Under the pieces are notes generated by a model, which had not been told where the DNA came from, searched no databases, and worked only from the letters and a program-made list of their open reading frames with translations. The position numbers were made by a program, and so were the translations under genes. A stretch of 64,000 nucleotides of DNA from Onthophagus taurus (taxonomy: Eukaryota > Arthropoda > Insecta > Coleoptera > Scarabaeidae): the NCBI RefSeq assembly GCF_036711975.1, contig NC_091976.1:29574001-29638000 (forward strand), given 5' to 3'. Each line of letters starts with the position of its first letter. Position 1 is the stretch's first letter. Below, in pieces: positions 45,804 through 57,655 of this stretch.

Positions 45804-46260
45804 CAGTGGTGTCCATAACGTCGATCGCGAAGCCATTTTAAGTCGATCGCCATATCGACATAAACATATTTATGCTATGCTCTAAAATTCTCAATATGTA
45901 AGAAATCATGGCCATAGCTTTTAAAACCAGCAATTCTATCCGGGCAAAAAGTTTACAAATAAAACTTTTTAAATTAAACGTAGAAGAAAGCGGCCACGAA
46001 AGATGTACTGAACTTGTGATGCATACTGAGATCAGGTGGTTAAATAGAGGCAAGTTCTTACAGCGTTTTCGCGATTTAATTGACGAAATTAAACAATTTC
46101 TTATTACAAGAGGCGACGATTACAGGATGTTGGAAGATGATGTTGGCTTTTAGATTTGTCTTTTCTGACAGATATTACAAGTAAGCTGAATGATATGAAT
46201 TTAGAACTTCAACGACAGAATAAAACAATGTTTGACATGGTGAGTTCTGTAAATGCCGGC
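45804..46260 (+). mobile_element. hAT transposon remnant with transposase fragment
   Basis: Begins with a hAT-type end, CAGTGGTGTCC, near 45804. 45908-46153 encodes ERCTELVMHTEIRWLNRGKF then LQRFRDLIDEIKQFL, the hAT transposase segment found in ZBED5/FAM200-like domesticated proteins (HTEVRWLSRGKVLxR). Stops follow. The right end is lost at the mariner insertion (46264). Confidence 0.72.
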
Positions 46261-46265
46261 GCATA

Positions 46266-48091
46266 CAGGGTCCGGCAGTGAAACAGAAAGATTTCGTAAA
46301 TAATTTTATTGTTATGAATATTTTTAGCCATTTGGTTTACAATGTCAAAAAAACTATTTTTTGAATACTACATCCGCCAAATGTCTTCCGTTACAATTTA
46401 TGCATTCTTGGAGTCGTGCCTCAAAGTTTTGCATAACTCTGCAAGAAAGAAGTCGCACGCGGTTAGGTTGGGAGACCGAGAGGGCCAACTGATATTCCCG
46501 TTTCAAAGCATTTACAGGAATAGTATAGAAACACCGATTCTTAACAGGAAGTTGCACCGCATCCACACCACATGACGTCATCAACCCAATGTAAAAGGAT
46601 CGGGAAGGGTACCAACCTAAGGCTGAGGGGAAAAAATATAGGTTGGTATTGGAAAAGACACCAGATCTAGTTACCAACCTATTTCCCCCCCCCGAGGCTT
46701 TGGTTAACACCCTTGGTTGTTTCAAGAAAATAAATTCAGGAACGTCTTTTCCTTGAAATGGTCTCCATAAAACAAGAGGTGGCGTCGGTCAACTCAAGAA
46801 CAGACATTCAAAACCTCAGTGTCATTTACAGACATTTACTCTCGATGAGAGATATGGGACGTAGTGGTGATGTTTCCGAAATTTCGTCTTTACATCTCGC
46901 TTCCTTAGCGTATTTGTTGCTTTCCTTTTCCTTCCGCTTGGGTTAACAGTTTCCTACGTTACCTTTCCTCTTGTTCTTAGTTGGTTGGCACTCCTGGTTT
47001 CAGTGATTTCTAGGTTATGTCACTCCGACTTGCATTGTTCATTGTGGACTTTTGTTCGGTCCGACCAGAATTTTAATTTTAAACTTTTAACTCAGTTGAC
47101 TTCAACCAACTCCTTGCTTTCGATGAACCTCCATCTGTGATGGGCTGTTTACACCCAGTTGTGCACTATTTTTCGTAAGTTTTAGAGGTTAAACTCTCGA
47201 TTTTTGTTGTTTCATTGAATTTTCTTTTTAGACTGCAATGTTCTTATGAAGGATACAAATAAATCCGAAAGCTTAACGTTATAAAAGAAAAAGCGTCTTA
47301 TTCAGCGCTTTGCCGATCAATTCCAGTAGTAATTTTTCGAAATTCGAAACCAAAGTAACAACGTAACCAGCAAATTTACAGAGACTTTTTACTTTTACTT
47401 TGACAGCAAATCATGACTCTACTACTCATAACTAATAGAGTTATTACAAACAGGCTGTCTGTTTGAGAAATTCCGCAGCGATTTGGTCGGTGTCAGAAAA
47501 CATATTATTTCTTAGCTTTTAAAGGGAGCAGTCTACCTGGTTGGTAGTGGTTTAGTTCCACTACCAGCCATTAGGTGGCGCGTTACTTTTTTTTTTAAGT
47601 CACCAGATCTAGTTATTTTTCCAATACCAACCTATTTTTTTCTTTTCCGCCTTAGGTTGGTACCCTTCCCTATCCTTTTACATTGGGTGGATGACGTCAC
47701 GGAGGTGCAACAACTTCCTGTTTAGAACCGGCGTTCATTGAAATTCTTGCAGTGTGACTTGTTGCCCCGTCTTGTTGAAAAAGTGTGTGTTCATTCACTG
47801 GAAAGCCTTCAAGTTGTAGTGTGAGAAAATACTGAATCATTGCAACGTGTCGTACAGAATTAACGGTAACGGCATTTTCAGCATCATTCTCAAAAAAGTA
47901 TGGACCGATGATTCCATTTGACGAAATCTCACCATTTTGAAAATTGGCTTTAACTTTAACCACGATTCCCCCCCTCCAACGCTCCATTGTAAACTAAATG
48001 GCAAATCATTCTTTCTATACTTTCTTCCCCGTCACTTCGCGGCGCACTGTAAACCCTACCTCAAATCTTTTCTTTTCACTGCCGGACCCTG
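46266..48091 (-). mobile_element. mariner-like element, interrupted by Penelope sequence
   Basis: Ends CAGGGTCCGGCAGTGAAA and its inverse, TTTCACTGCCGGACCCTG, lie between TA dinucleotides (46264-46265, 48092-48093). The minus strand 47987-47697 encodes SNGIIGPYFFENDAEN and TLFQQDGATSHTAR, a mariner-type DDE segment including the second catalytic Asp. 46570-46354 encodes its C-terminus (VMQNFEARLQECI, then HLADVVFKK). The coding region is split by the Penelope insertion at about 46573-47703, so it is dead. Confidence 0.82.
46573..47703 (+). mobile_element. Penelope-like 3' half inserted in mariner (PLE2)
   Basis: 46715-47703 parallels the minus strand of 38000-36728. 46758-46946 encodes the end of the GIY-YIG region (SRTDIQNLSVIYRHLLSM), followed by the same 3' UTR without the MITE. 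An inverted copy of the last ~100 bp (GGGAAGGGTACCAACCTAAG) precedes it at 46590-46690, so the insert has inverted ends, a structure known for Penelope elements. It is 5'-truncated and nonfunctional. Confidence 0.8.
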
Positions 48092-48093
48092 TA

Positions 48094-49720
48094 GAACGAA
48101 TGATAATAATTTCACTTCATTGCCCAATATGACTTCTGTCTGTCTAATGAAACTGTCTAACTTGTTCGAAATGACTCCAATTAAAAACCATTTTAGTCGT
48201 AAGGTGTTGCATGAACAGTACTACCATAACACAATACCTTAACTTTTCACTCTTACAACTATGCCAACAACTACGACTAAAACACGTTGCATGAACCCAC
48301 TTTTACAGTCCATTAATGATATATCAAAATTTGAATGTGTTTCCTAACCTTAACCTTATACAACGATGTAAAGTAACATTTTAAATTTTTAATTTTATCT
48401 TTAATTTAATTGAAGTTAACACACTACTTAGTTACCTCAAATATCATCTATTTCATGGCTAATTTGTGAAATATGTTTCGAAATAATTTAACGCGCACCG
48501 ATTTGGGTAAAGAGTAGGGGTAATTAGAGGGAAAGCATGGTAATTGTAGATTTCGCGAGTACAGCTTTTAGTTGGGATCCAAAGTTGGTGTCCTTAATCA
48601 CCGTAAACAATGCACCTGAACTGTTTACAAGCTTCGGCTCCAACCGGAACCTTACGAAACTCCGGCTGGTGTCAGTATGGCGCTTTAAGCTTCATTTATT
48701 ACGTAGTAAAAAGACCCTTAATACCTATTAAGACGGGAATTATTAGTAACAAAATAATTTACGGCTTTAGCTTTAGCGATTTACTTAAAGTAACATTGAA
48801 ATTTCAAAAGTATCATTAACCCGTTCGCACTGTTTGAAATGATTGGGTTCCCCCTACGTAGTGAAAGAAAATAAAATGCGAAAACTTTTTGAACGAATCT
48901 CGCTCCGAGTCGGATTCAAGCGTCCCCATTCAAATGGCTCTTTTGCGATTACAATAAACGGTCCGAGGTTCTAACGGCATCTGATACGGCCTCGATGGGA
49001 AATACTCGCTGAATTTTGGATTTTTACTCGACAACCAACGATTCGATTCGCATTAAAATCCCGACTTATTTACTCGTAAACTTTGATTTAAAAAAAAAAA
49101 AGCAATACATTAGTAACTAGCTTGATATTAAAGCTTTGAATTTCATCTTTCCGATGGTTTATTATATTTTATTAACGGAGGCTTTTTTTCTCCAACTCCG
49201 AGTGCAATATCAGGTTCGGAATTAAGTTAGGGGTAAAACCCCAAGGCGGTGCTACAATGGTGGCGTTCCCAGCTCGCAGATCTTGTTTAATCAGAGTTAG
49301 GTTATTGTCGGGTGGCGTTTCTCGGTAACGGGTCCCGCCTGAAATTGGCTTCGTGAATGTCTCAGAATAGCATCACCACCCCCCGTTTGGGTTAACAACG
49401 TTCATAATAAATGGGTGAGAATGTCTTCGAATGAGGATGTGTATGGATACGTCACGTTCGGCTGAAGATGACCTAATTAAGAAACATGATGTCTTGGGTT
49501 TAGACTCTATTCTCATAGTAAAAGGATAAGTAAAATTAATCATACAGTATATACCAGGAATTTCATATAACTCGCAATATATGAATGCAGTAACTATACT
49601 TACGAAACTACTATGCACTTGTACTGTCCCACATAAAATGCAACATAGCTTAATAGTACAAGTATTGGATAGTTTTGCAAAGGAAAAGTTACTAGGTCTA
49701 ATATAAGTTCTACTTTTCGT
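48094..49720. other. Unique intronic DNA
   Basis: AT-rich to about 48530; 48540-49340 is complex and balanced. No gene or repeat identified. Confidence 0.45.
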
Positions 49721-49729
49721 TCAATAAAA

Positions 49730-49845
49730 ATATACCACCTGGAACTAACACTAGATCTAGATCTAGAAACATTCGGATTTAGTCGCACATCTTAGTTTCT
49801 AGTTCTAGGTCTAGTGTTAGTTCTAGTTTTAATTCAATAAAAATA
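49730..49845. repeat. CTAGAAC-family palindromic repeat (copy 4)
   Basis: GAACTAACACTAGATCTAG and its inverse TTCTAGGTCTAGTGTTAG flank ATTCGGATTTAGTCGCAC. It ends in TTCAATAAAAATATGCAAC at about 49840, where the LINE at 49845 begins. Confidence 0.88.
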
Positions 49846-50920
49846 TGCAACATCTATTTATAAATGATCAGCCGTTGGTCATTGATTCATCAAGATGCTT
49901 GCTTTTTGCTGATGGTCTGAAAATGTTTACAACTATACGTAGCTTGAAGGACTGCCATTCTTTGCAAATTGATCTGGATAATGTATTTAATTGGTGTCAG
50001 GTAAACAAACTTCATTTTAATATCTCTCTAAATGTAAGTCTATGACATACACATTAAGAAGAGAACCAAAATCAGTTGTCTATCTAAATTCAGTTGTTGC
50101 TAGGAATGATTTAGGTGTTCTTTTTTCTTATAATTTATGTTTTGATGATCACATTAAGTGCACAACATCGAAAGCACTGCGAATGTTAGGTTTCGTCATT
50201 AGAAATGCCCATTGCTTCACAAATGCGGAGACTCTGAAATTGTAATAGTATGGTAATAGTATGGGATCCTGGAACGACTCATTACTCAAATTTATTGGAG
50301 GCTGTTCAGAACAAGTTTATTAAATATCTATATGACAAAAAATATCATGTTTTCATTGGGTTTAAATCGTATGGGTTCGCGCGTCAGTTATTTGATCTGA
50401 CTAAAGTATCAATTAAAAGGAAAATACTATCGCTCTGTTTTCTGTTCAAAATATTTAATAATAATGTAGACGCCCCTATAATTTTGGAAAGGATCGGTCT
50501 GTATGTGCCTGCATTTTGTGGACGATACAAAAATTTATTCAGTGTTCCTTGCTGTGCCTCGAAATTTACAAAAAATTCACTTCTTGTTATAGTCCTTATT
50601 TTGTACAACACATTATCTCTTACCTCCTCAATTCCACTATTTGGTGCTAGCGTAATATTGTTAAATAGATATTTATTGTCTGAATTTAGCCCTACCTCCA
50701 CCCATTTAACCATTCGACTCTTTGACCATGTGATTGTTCGATTAGACTTCCATGCTTTTCTCTTTTTTGCTCCTGCTTTGTTCTTTCATCGTTTCATTGC
50801 TTCTGGTTGTTTTATTTTTGATCCTTTGCTTGAATTGTTTAATTTAGTTAAATGAAATTGTCAGTGTACTGAAATATGTAATTAGGGGTAATCCTGTTTA
50901 TTTCAAATAAATAAAAATAT
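49843..50920 (+). mobile_element. 5'-truncated I/jockey-type LINE
   Basis: Starts inside RT: FINDQPLVIDSSRCLLFADG, where the catalytic ADD is changed to ADG. The thumb follows (QIDLDNVFNWCQVNKLHFNI), and the C-terminal region (LLEAVQNKFIKYLYDKKY) is broken by stops until about 50720. The likely target duplication AATAAAAATATGCRACA flanks the insert at about 49839-49855 and 50911-50927, one mismatch apart, and corresponds to a segment of the CTAGAAC repeat family. Inactive. Confidence 0.78.
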
Positions 50921-50989
50921 GCGACACAGTGATATCTAATGCTAAATAGAACTTCTTTCATTAGAACTAACGTTTGATTTATAACTGGA

Positions 50990-51265
50990 AAAATTTAGGT
51001 TTAGCCGTCTTAAGAGACACATAGCTAATGGTTCTGGGAGATATGCGTCTCACAAGATGGCTAAACCCAAATAATTCTAGTTCTAGGTCTTGTGTTAGTT
51101 CTAATGATAGTGCAAAACTAGAACTAGAAACATTCGGGATTAGCCACACGTCTTTCAAGACGTCTAAACCCGAATGCTTCTAGTTCTAGGTCTTGTGTTC
51201 GTTCTAATGATAGTGATAGTGCAAAATTGGAACTAGGTCTAGTGTTATTTGTTATTCAACACTAG
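50990..51265. repeat. CTAGAAC-family palindromic repeat (copy 5)
   Basis: Two or more inverted pairs of TTCTAGTTCTAGGTCTTGTG / GAACTAGAAACATTCGGG around TTAGCCACACGTC; includes a further A/T segment (TGTATATTTTTATTGAGC) at 51268-51287. Confidence 0.85.
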
Positions 51266-51637
51266 ATTATTGTATATTTTTATTGAGCTAAATCGAACAC
51301 TGCCTTCCCCGTATTAATCCGTTATATCACGGTTTTACTGTATTTTCAAATTATATTGACTGGTTTCTATGGAAATTTATTTTAGTACCTATATTGCATC
51401 TTATGTGAAATTCACTGTTTTTCGCATCATAATCAGAGGAGTATTTAGGCATAGCTTTCATGGTTAGGCATTCTCGTTGCTCTAACATCCAACGATTTAG
51501 TACGTAATCCCCAGTGTTTAATCAAGTCCGGAGATGTTTCTTCAATCTCTTCAAGCATCTCTTTCCACTCTTTAAATTCTAATGTATATTTTATGTAATC
51601 CAATCTTAATTCAATTTATCTTAAATCGTCATATTTC

Positions 51638-53225
51638 TTATTTATATATGTTACAGTTAAAGCATTCATTCCGTGAATGTACACATTGTCTAATCAATGC
51701 ATACATTAACTAATTTATCTAGTTAATGAGTATATAAAATACGAAATGTAAACTTTTACTAGTTGATGTATACAATTACTAATGACGCCCAGTTAAAGTT
51801 TAAAGTACGTTTACTAGTATACCTATTACATAACGAAATCCAACCCAACCCAAAAAATGATTACTATTATACTTACTACTTACATCACATGCAATCCAAT
51901 CCCTTCCATTAAAAAAATTATACCGTAAATTTTCTTTGTTATAACTTTTACTAACATCTATTAAGGCTCGTACAGACATGTTTAGTAATTTAGTCGACTA
52001 ACGAGTAACGTATTGAGATGTTTTTGTTTTAATGTAAACATGAGGCCATCAAGGTGTTGCCGAATACATTTCTTGCTTACATTAAGCTCAAACTCATTTC
52101 GTAATGTTTCTTGCAACTGCTTAAGTGTGATTTTAGGATTTTCTTCAACTTTAAGTTCAAAGAAACGAATGAATATCACTCATCTGCAATTTTTATTTTA
52201 CGTTTCCCTTCTCCTGGTTTTTCTGTTCCTTTTGATTTTTTATCCATCTGAACTGTTCTTTTCACAACACCAAGAATTTCAGCTAAATTGCGCCAGACGC
52301 AATTCATATTCTAATTTTGATTTTGTTTAATACCAATTTATTTATGACAGTTGCCAAATTGGTTTTGTTTAATGCCATTTTGAGATTGATTAGTACCAAT
52401 TTGAATTTGAACTGGTACTCAATCATCGTCATCGCGCGCAATTCAATAATATAAGAAATATAATTCATATGCTTATAGAGGAAATTGAAGAAGAAGTGTC
52501 AGAAAAACTTAATAAGCGTGTATGGGTTAGAAAGTGGATGAGAAGAATTTCATTAGGGACATCAGTTGCTCTTCTATTACTACCTCTTAACACATTATCC
52601 AGTATTTGAAATCATTTTATGGATGATTTCGGCACTAGATCCAGATTTCATAGAATCCTTAATTTTTTCTTTGCTCCTGTGAATAAGTCGATCTAATATT
52701 TTTTATTTCCAATTTTATCTCCTTTTCTGCAAAACTTGGGATTGTCATAACCTTTTTCAAATCAATCATAAGCTTTTTGTTTTGCTTACCTGTCTTTATA
52801 AGTATGCCATAGACATTAATGTTTGACATTTTTACTAACAAACTTGACAGTCGTGTTTTCGCTCCATCGCCTCGACATGTTTGTTATTATACTACATATT
52901 GCTAATTCACTAAATTTATGCGTTCGCACGTGTTTAGTGGCAGTTGTAAGTAGTGGGGGTACGCTACACGACCGAAAAAATAGAATTAAATGGATCTACT
53001 CGACTAAATCGTTTTACTAAATTACTCGACTAAATTGTAATGACCGCACGTAGCGAGTTACTAAATTGGTCGCTACTCAACTAAATTACTAAACGTGTCT
53101 GTACGAGTCTTTAGCAAATGCATGCACTGCTTAGTTTATGTACACATTCACTAGTAAATGTATACATTGACTGGCTAATGTGTACATTAACTGAAGTGCA
53201 TGCTTTACCTGTGACATATATAAGC
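51638..53225. mobile_element. Outer inverted-repeat element hosting a Harbinger-like insertion
   Basis: 51638-51720 (TTATATATGTTACAG, AATGTACACATT) is the imperfect inverse of 53130-53225 (AATGTGTACATTAACTG, CTGTGACATATATAAG). Both arms carry repeated ATGTACACATT / ATGCATACATTAACT motifs. The PIF/Harbinger-like element lies between the arms. Superfamily of the outer element not determined. Confidence 0.6.
51964..53110. mobile_element. PIF/Harbinger-like element, degenerate
   Basis: Ends AGGCTCGTACAGACATG and its inverse (CGTGTCTGTACGAGTCT) are flanked by TTA on both sides, the 3-bp target of Harbinger elements. Plus strand 52470-52620 encodes EKLNKRVWVRKWMRR, a HARBI1-type N-terminus, then stops. 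Minus strand 52841-52659 encodes a MADF-like end (EIKLEIKNIRSTYSQE). A minus-strand HTH (NPKITLKQLQETLRNEF) at 52179-51982 looks like a Tc1-type transposase instead, so another fragment may be nested inside. Confidence 0.72.
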
Positions 53226-55140
53226 TCAATTTTTAAAGATACAATTTTATTTACAAGGTAATTTTGAAATTAGCACATTTTTTCTACAAAATTAACAATT
53301 ATTAATGGGAAAGGTACTCGAGGATAAGCGTGCTTTATCTCATAGGTCATTTGTCGAGGGATGTCCGCTGTCTTCTTTCCACACAAAGACATAATAGTGG
53401 ACGTAGACGATGCACGCTCTCAAGTGTCGTCGTTGCTTCCTGAAGAAATTCTTGAGGAGAACTTTGGGGAGAGCAGGTGATTACGGGGTAAGAACGTTTA
53501 CCACGCGAGCGCTTTGTGTTGTCGCTCTTGTATTCCTGAAGACCTCGTGCATCCTTTAAGGGATTCTATTCATGCTCGGATTGTCGCTCAAGTCGGGCGC
53601 ACGTTTTACGTTCTCCCTTGAAGGACGGTGGAAACGGCATAATACGGCTCGTGGCGTGGTCGCGGGAGATTATCGATTACGCCGTTTAGGGTGGTCTAGA
53701 AAAATGTGGGTCACGTCACTTGGGGGATACCTCCGCATATTATATTTTTCTTGTGGAAAATTCGGTCTCGTTTTAATGAACCAATTCCACTCTCAATTAA
53801 TTCCCACAGGTTGTTTAATTATTTCGGAAACTATGCAACTTCATCAAACTCCAACGAATAATTTGGCAACGGAGTGGTTCTCTTGGCTCCCAGTTTCGCC
53901 ACAAAATTCATTTGTAATGATGATATCGATTGTTGTGTTGTTTGGGGGCATTACGAACACAAATTGCAAAATCTGGGATTTTCTAAACACGGTTGCTACG
54001 GTGTACTTTTTACCCCGAAAACAAGGCACTCATTTTTGCTCTGTTTTAGTATGCAAATGAAAGCTTGGCCGGAACGTGGGCTAGTCTCTTGAATATTTAA
54101 TGACTCTATTTGTCACCCCGTAGAGGGTTCTGGCCTATTTTTGTTTCGCAAACCGTCGAGTATCTAACGCGTAAAATAACAAGTCAAATGAGAGTATATT
54201 AAGATTAATTGAAAAAATGAATTTAAATATGAAATACATATACAGCGTGTTAATTAATTATCGTACCCGACGTCATCATTGCAAGTATGCAACCAATATC
54301 ACAGTATTGGTATTGCAATACGCAATTAATTAACACACTGTATGTATTTTCAAGCTCATTTTTGCATTAAATCAAGTTAATGACTTCTTAATTAGTTATA
54401 ATTTTTAGCAATTTAGTTTTATTAGGAATTCTTTATCATCATTGTGTAATTAATGTGTAACTTTAGTTTATTTGAAAGTTGTTGATATTTAATATTTTGA
54501 AATACGATATAGACCGCATTTTTCTTTAATGTATATCGTGTTACTTCGTGTTTAGTTAACGTAAAAAATAAAACGTATCGTTTATCATAACTTTAGCAAT
54601 AAATAATGTATGGTATCTTTGTCCCAACGGGTTGTGGACTTATTCTTGTGCCATTTTTCATGCGTTTTTTCGCAAGGGACCTAAGCGCCGGTTCCCAAGT
54701 GTGATGGATCTAAGAAACTTGAAGGAGGGATTGCGACGTTCGGGACGGCGTAAGCCGATTTTCGGCTTTCTGGCGTCTCATCTTTTTGCTCTCCACCTCA
54801 AAGGTGGCGGCGAGCACGAAGGGTCTACAATTTTACATTCGGCGTGTCTTTAATATTCTTTATGGACGCCGCAGAATCCGTCTGATAAGCAAACTTTATC
54901 GTTGTTTTCGACAAACTTTATTGGCAAATACGGCATGCCGTAAAGTCGAGCCAATATCAGGTCGCATTCGTGAGATATTAGAGTCTTGGATCGATCGGGG
55001 CCAATAAAACGGACTCCTCTCTCTCTAAGAATTTGATATATTAGCTGTCGGTTTACAAAATAAAAAGGAATCGTACTCCGGAACCAGATGTACTGCGACG
55101 ATTTTCTATTGGGGATGATTTGTGTCTTGTACAGGTTAGG
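53226..55140. other. Unique intronic DNA
   Basis: 53390-54130 and 54640-55010 are complex, balanced sequence without recognisable exons. The remainder is AT-rich and contains a small palindromic MITE (54243-54340). Confidence 0.45.
54243..54340. mobile_element. Palindromic mariner-like MITE, copy 2
   Basis: 98 bp between TA dinucleotides. Both ends are the CAGYGTGTTAATTAATT type; the left arm with ACCCGACGTCATCATTGCAA is kept but the matching right arm is partly deleted. Confidence 0.9.
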
Positions 55141-55142
55141 AT

Positions 55143-55858
55143 TAACTTTGCTTTTATTTATTTATATTTTTAGTTAAATTGAGAGATATAAAAAAATCGC
55201 AGAGACATGAGAATGTCCAAAGATGAAAATAAAAGAACTCCGTAAAACTTAAGTGCTTAAGTGTGGACCAGATATGCCTAACTGGTGTAACTAATGACAT
55301 AAAGAAGCAGTGCGTTCAAAATGGGAGAGTGTCAGCATTTAATAGAGTGAAGTGGAGGCCAAATCGCACCAAGGGATGTAGCGCCACAGGATGATGATGA
55401 CTAAATTCATCAGAACATACTTAATAAGACTTGAGCCGGCTGCCTTATCCCAAGGAATTATAAGGATTTATTAGTTATGATGGACGGACTTGAACGTCAT
55501 AAAGTAATTAGTGGACCAAGTCATTAGGATACAGGAGAAAAAATTGGCAATATCTTGTAGTGTTAAAGATAGTCGAGCCATAATCAGGCCCACGCATGCG
55601 CAGGAAGTGATGTCATAGCGCGGGAAATTTGAAATTCAAAATTCATGTGGTGCCATCTCTTGGTGTGCAGAGAAACTAAAAAGGGGGCTCTTTGCCTGAT
55701 GGGCGATAGATGGCGCTGTTATATTTTTAAAATTAAAATTTACCTGATGGGCGATAGATGGTGCTGGGGAGAATGGGATCCAGAACCGGCATTAATACAC
55801 TATTAACTTTGCTTAAATTTATTTATATTTTTAGTTAAATTGAGATGTATAAAGAAAT
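55143..55858 (+). mobile_element. RTE-like LINE 3' fragment between ~55-bp direct repeats
   Basis: 55143-55198 and 55804-55858 are direct repeats (both with ATTAACTTTGCTT and TATTTTTAGTTAAATTGAG). Between them, 55203-55580 matches the RTE 3'-end units at 58126-60000 (TGTCCAAAGATGAAAAT, AATAGAGTGRAGTGGAGGCC, CAATATCTTGTAGTGTTAA). 55690-55770 holds two copies of CCTGATGGGCGATAGATGG. Confidence 0.65.
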
Positions 55859-57530
55859 CGTTTTTCAACTCGGTTTGTTTGAATCCTATCTTTTCATTCT
55901 ACTTCCGTGGCAACTTTTGGCCAACTGTGGTAAATCTAAACTGTTGCGGGAGCTTTACGCGATAGATGACACCTCATTTATCGCGTTCGAACTTCCGGGT
56001 AAAGTCCGAGGGTATCGGCCAACTTCCGCTGGATTACTTATTCAGATGGAGTGGTGGGTGCGCGTTCCGGGATTCAGTATAATCCAGCTATCCCGCCATC
56101 CCTTTCGATATTCGACCTCTAATGGCCTGCCGCGATGATGAATCGACATCATCCTTTTCTCTTCGCCTGGACGTTGTCACATGATTCAAATTAGAATCGA
56201 CCAGAAAGTACGGCGCAGCCGATGATCACTCTCGGAGGCTTTGATCGTTTTGTCGTGCATCGCAATGGATTGGGGCGGAGAAATGCGATTTGTCAATTAG
56301 TCGCAGATCGTTCAATAAATCTCTGAAACAAGAGAATACCAATGACAATGGTTAAGCGTTGAAATGGTTTCCACCATACGATTCCAATTGATGATTCTCT
56401 CTCCGGTTGAGAGGTTTAAGCATTCCACTTAAATTGCATTTTTTTTTGAAAACAAGAAGTTGAATACATTTTGCATGAGAAACTTGAAAAGGTTAAGAAC
56501 TAAAACTACTTGAAATGGTATAAACGGCAGAATCTAGAACGTAATAAATCCTTGACGAACGGCGTCAATAAGTTTCAATTGCGGGCCGCCACTTCCAAGA
56601 GGTTGCTTTCCGCCAGGCAAAAGCCGTTTGATGTTCATTCGTTCGCACACTTTGGCCAAATGGGGCCCAGCAGAGAGTGTAGCGGTGCTTGGCGGCGGCG
56701 CCGGGGGAACCCTAGTTTCCTCTTTCCCGAAATCCCGACCCTCAGCGTAAATAATAGGAACTAATTAACCTGGTGCGACGACGTCAGGACACAACACTCC
56801 AAACGGATATTAACCTCCGCTCGGATTGAGCTAAAGTATATTTGGAATCTCGAAACCTAATTCTTCGAGTGGAGTACGTCTTAATGGCATAATGAAATAA
56901 TATTAATTTAGTTAATAATCTTATCTCGACTTTTTTTTTTAGCAACGTATGACGAAGTAAATCAATCAAGCCTGAAATTGAGTAGGTTCGAAACTCATCC
57001 ATTTGCCGTTGAGAGCAGAGAAGCCCACGCGTGCACTGTACTCAATAAAGTTACAAGTGTGAAGAGACCGTGGAACATCAATATTGGATTTCTATCGCCC
57101 GAGACCGCTCGATGAACCGAGCGAGGACATACGTCTTCCACCGAACTGTACACATCAAATCAACGAGACGCAAATGTACCTAGTTACGAATTCATCCGGA
57201 ACTTCCGCCCTCGTCGTTTGTCGAAGCTTCCCCTTTTTTTTTTCGCGATTCCCCGGTGTAGTGCACTCCAATCGCGATCGCACGCTGGGCGGTTATTTTT
57301 GCGTTGCGACGAATGAATAACTCAAACAGAGTTCTTTTGATATCCGCCCGAGGAAATTATTTAGGCATCTTCTCGATTCGCCCCTCTTTTTACTCGTTGT
57401 TCGCTGAAATTGCCTCCTACTACCTTTGACAGTTTAGATGGGTGGAACTCTTCAAGGTTTAGCCACGTTTTCTTGTTGAAAAATGAATTTTGTACATACA
57501 ATACTTGAAAATATGAAGAAGAAATTTTCA
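55859..57530. other. Unique intronic DNA
   Basis: Complex, balanced sequence with no exon that can be supported; ORFs at 55845-56138, 56510-56764 and 57084-57320 lack start, splice or motif evidence. Confidence 0.45.
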
Positions 57531-57655
57531 TCATGTTAATTAATTATAGTACCCGACGTCATCATTGCAAGTATGCAACCAAACACGCAAATCGCGTATT
57601 GTAATACCACTACTGTGATAGTGGTTGCATATTTGGTTGCACTTAATTAATTGCG
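57531..57655. mobile_element. Palindromic mariner-like MITE, copy 3 (eroded)
   Basis: Shares GTTAATTAATTATAGTACCC and GACGTCATCATTGCAAGTAT with the other two copies, but both extreme ends are degraded. Confidence 0.8.

Noticed and set aside
56510..56764. 84-aa ORF with basic N-terminus
   Set aside because: No homologue recognised and no gene context; same class as other chance ORFs in the GC-richer blocks.
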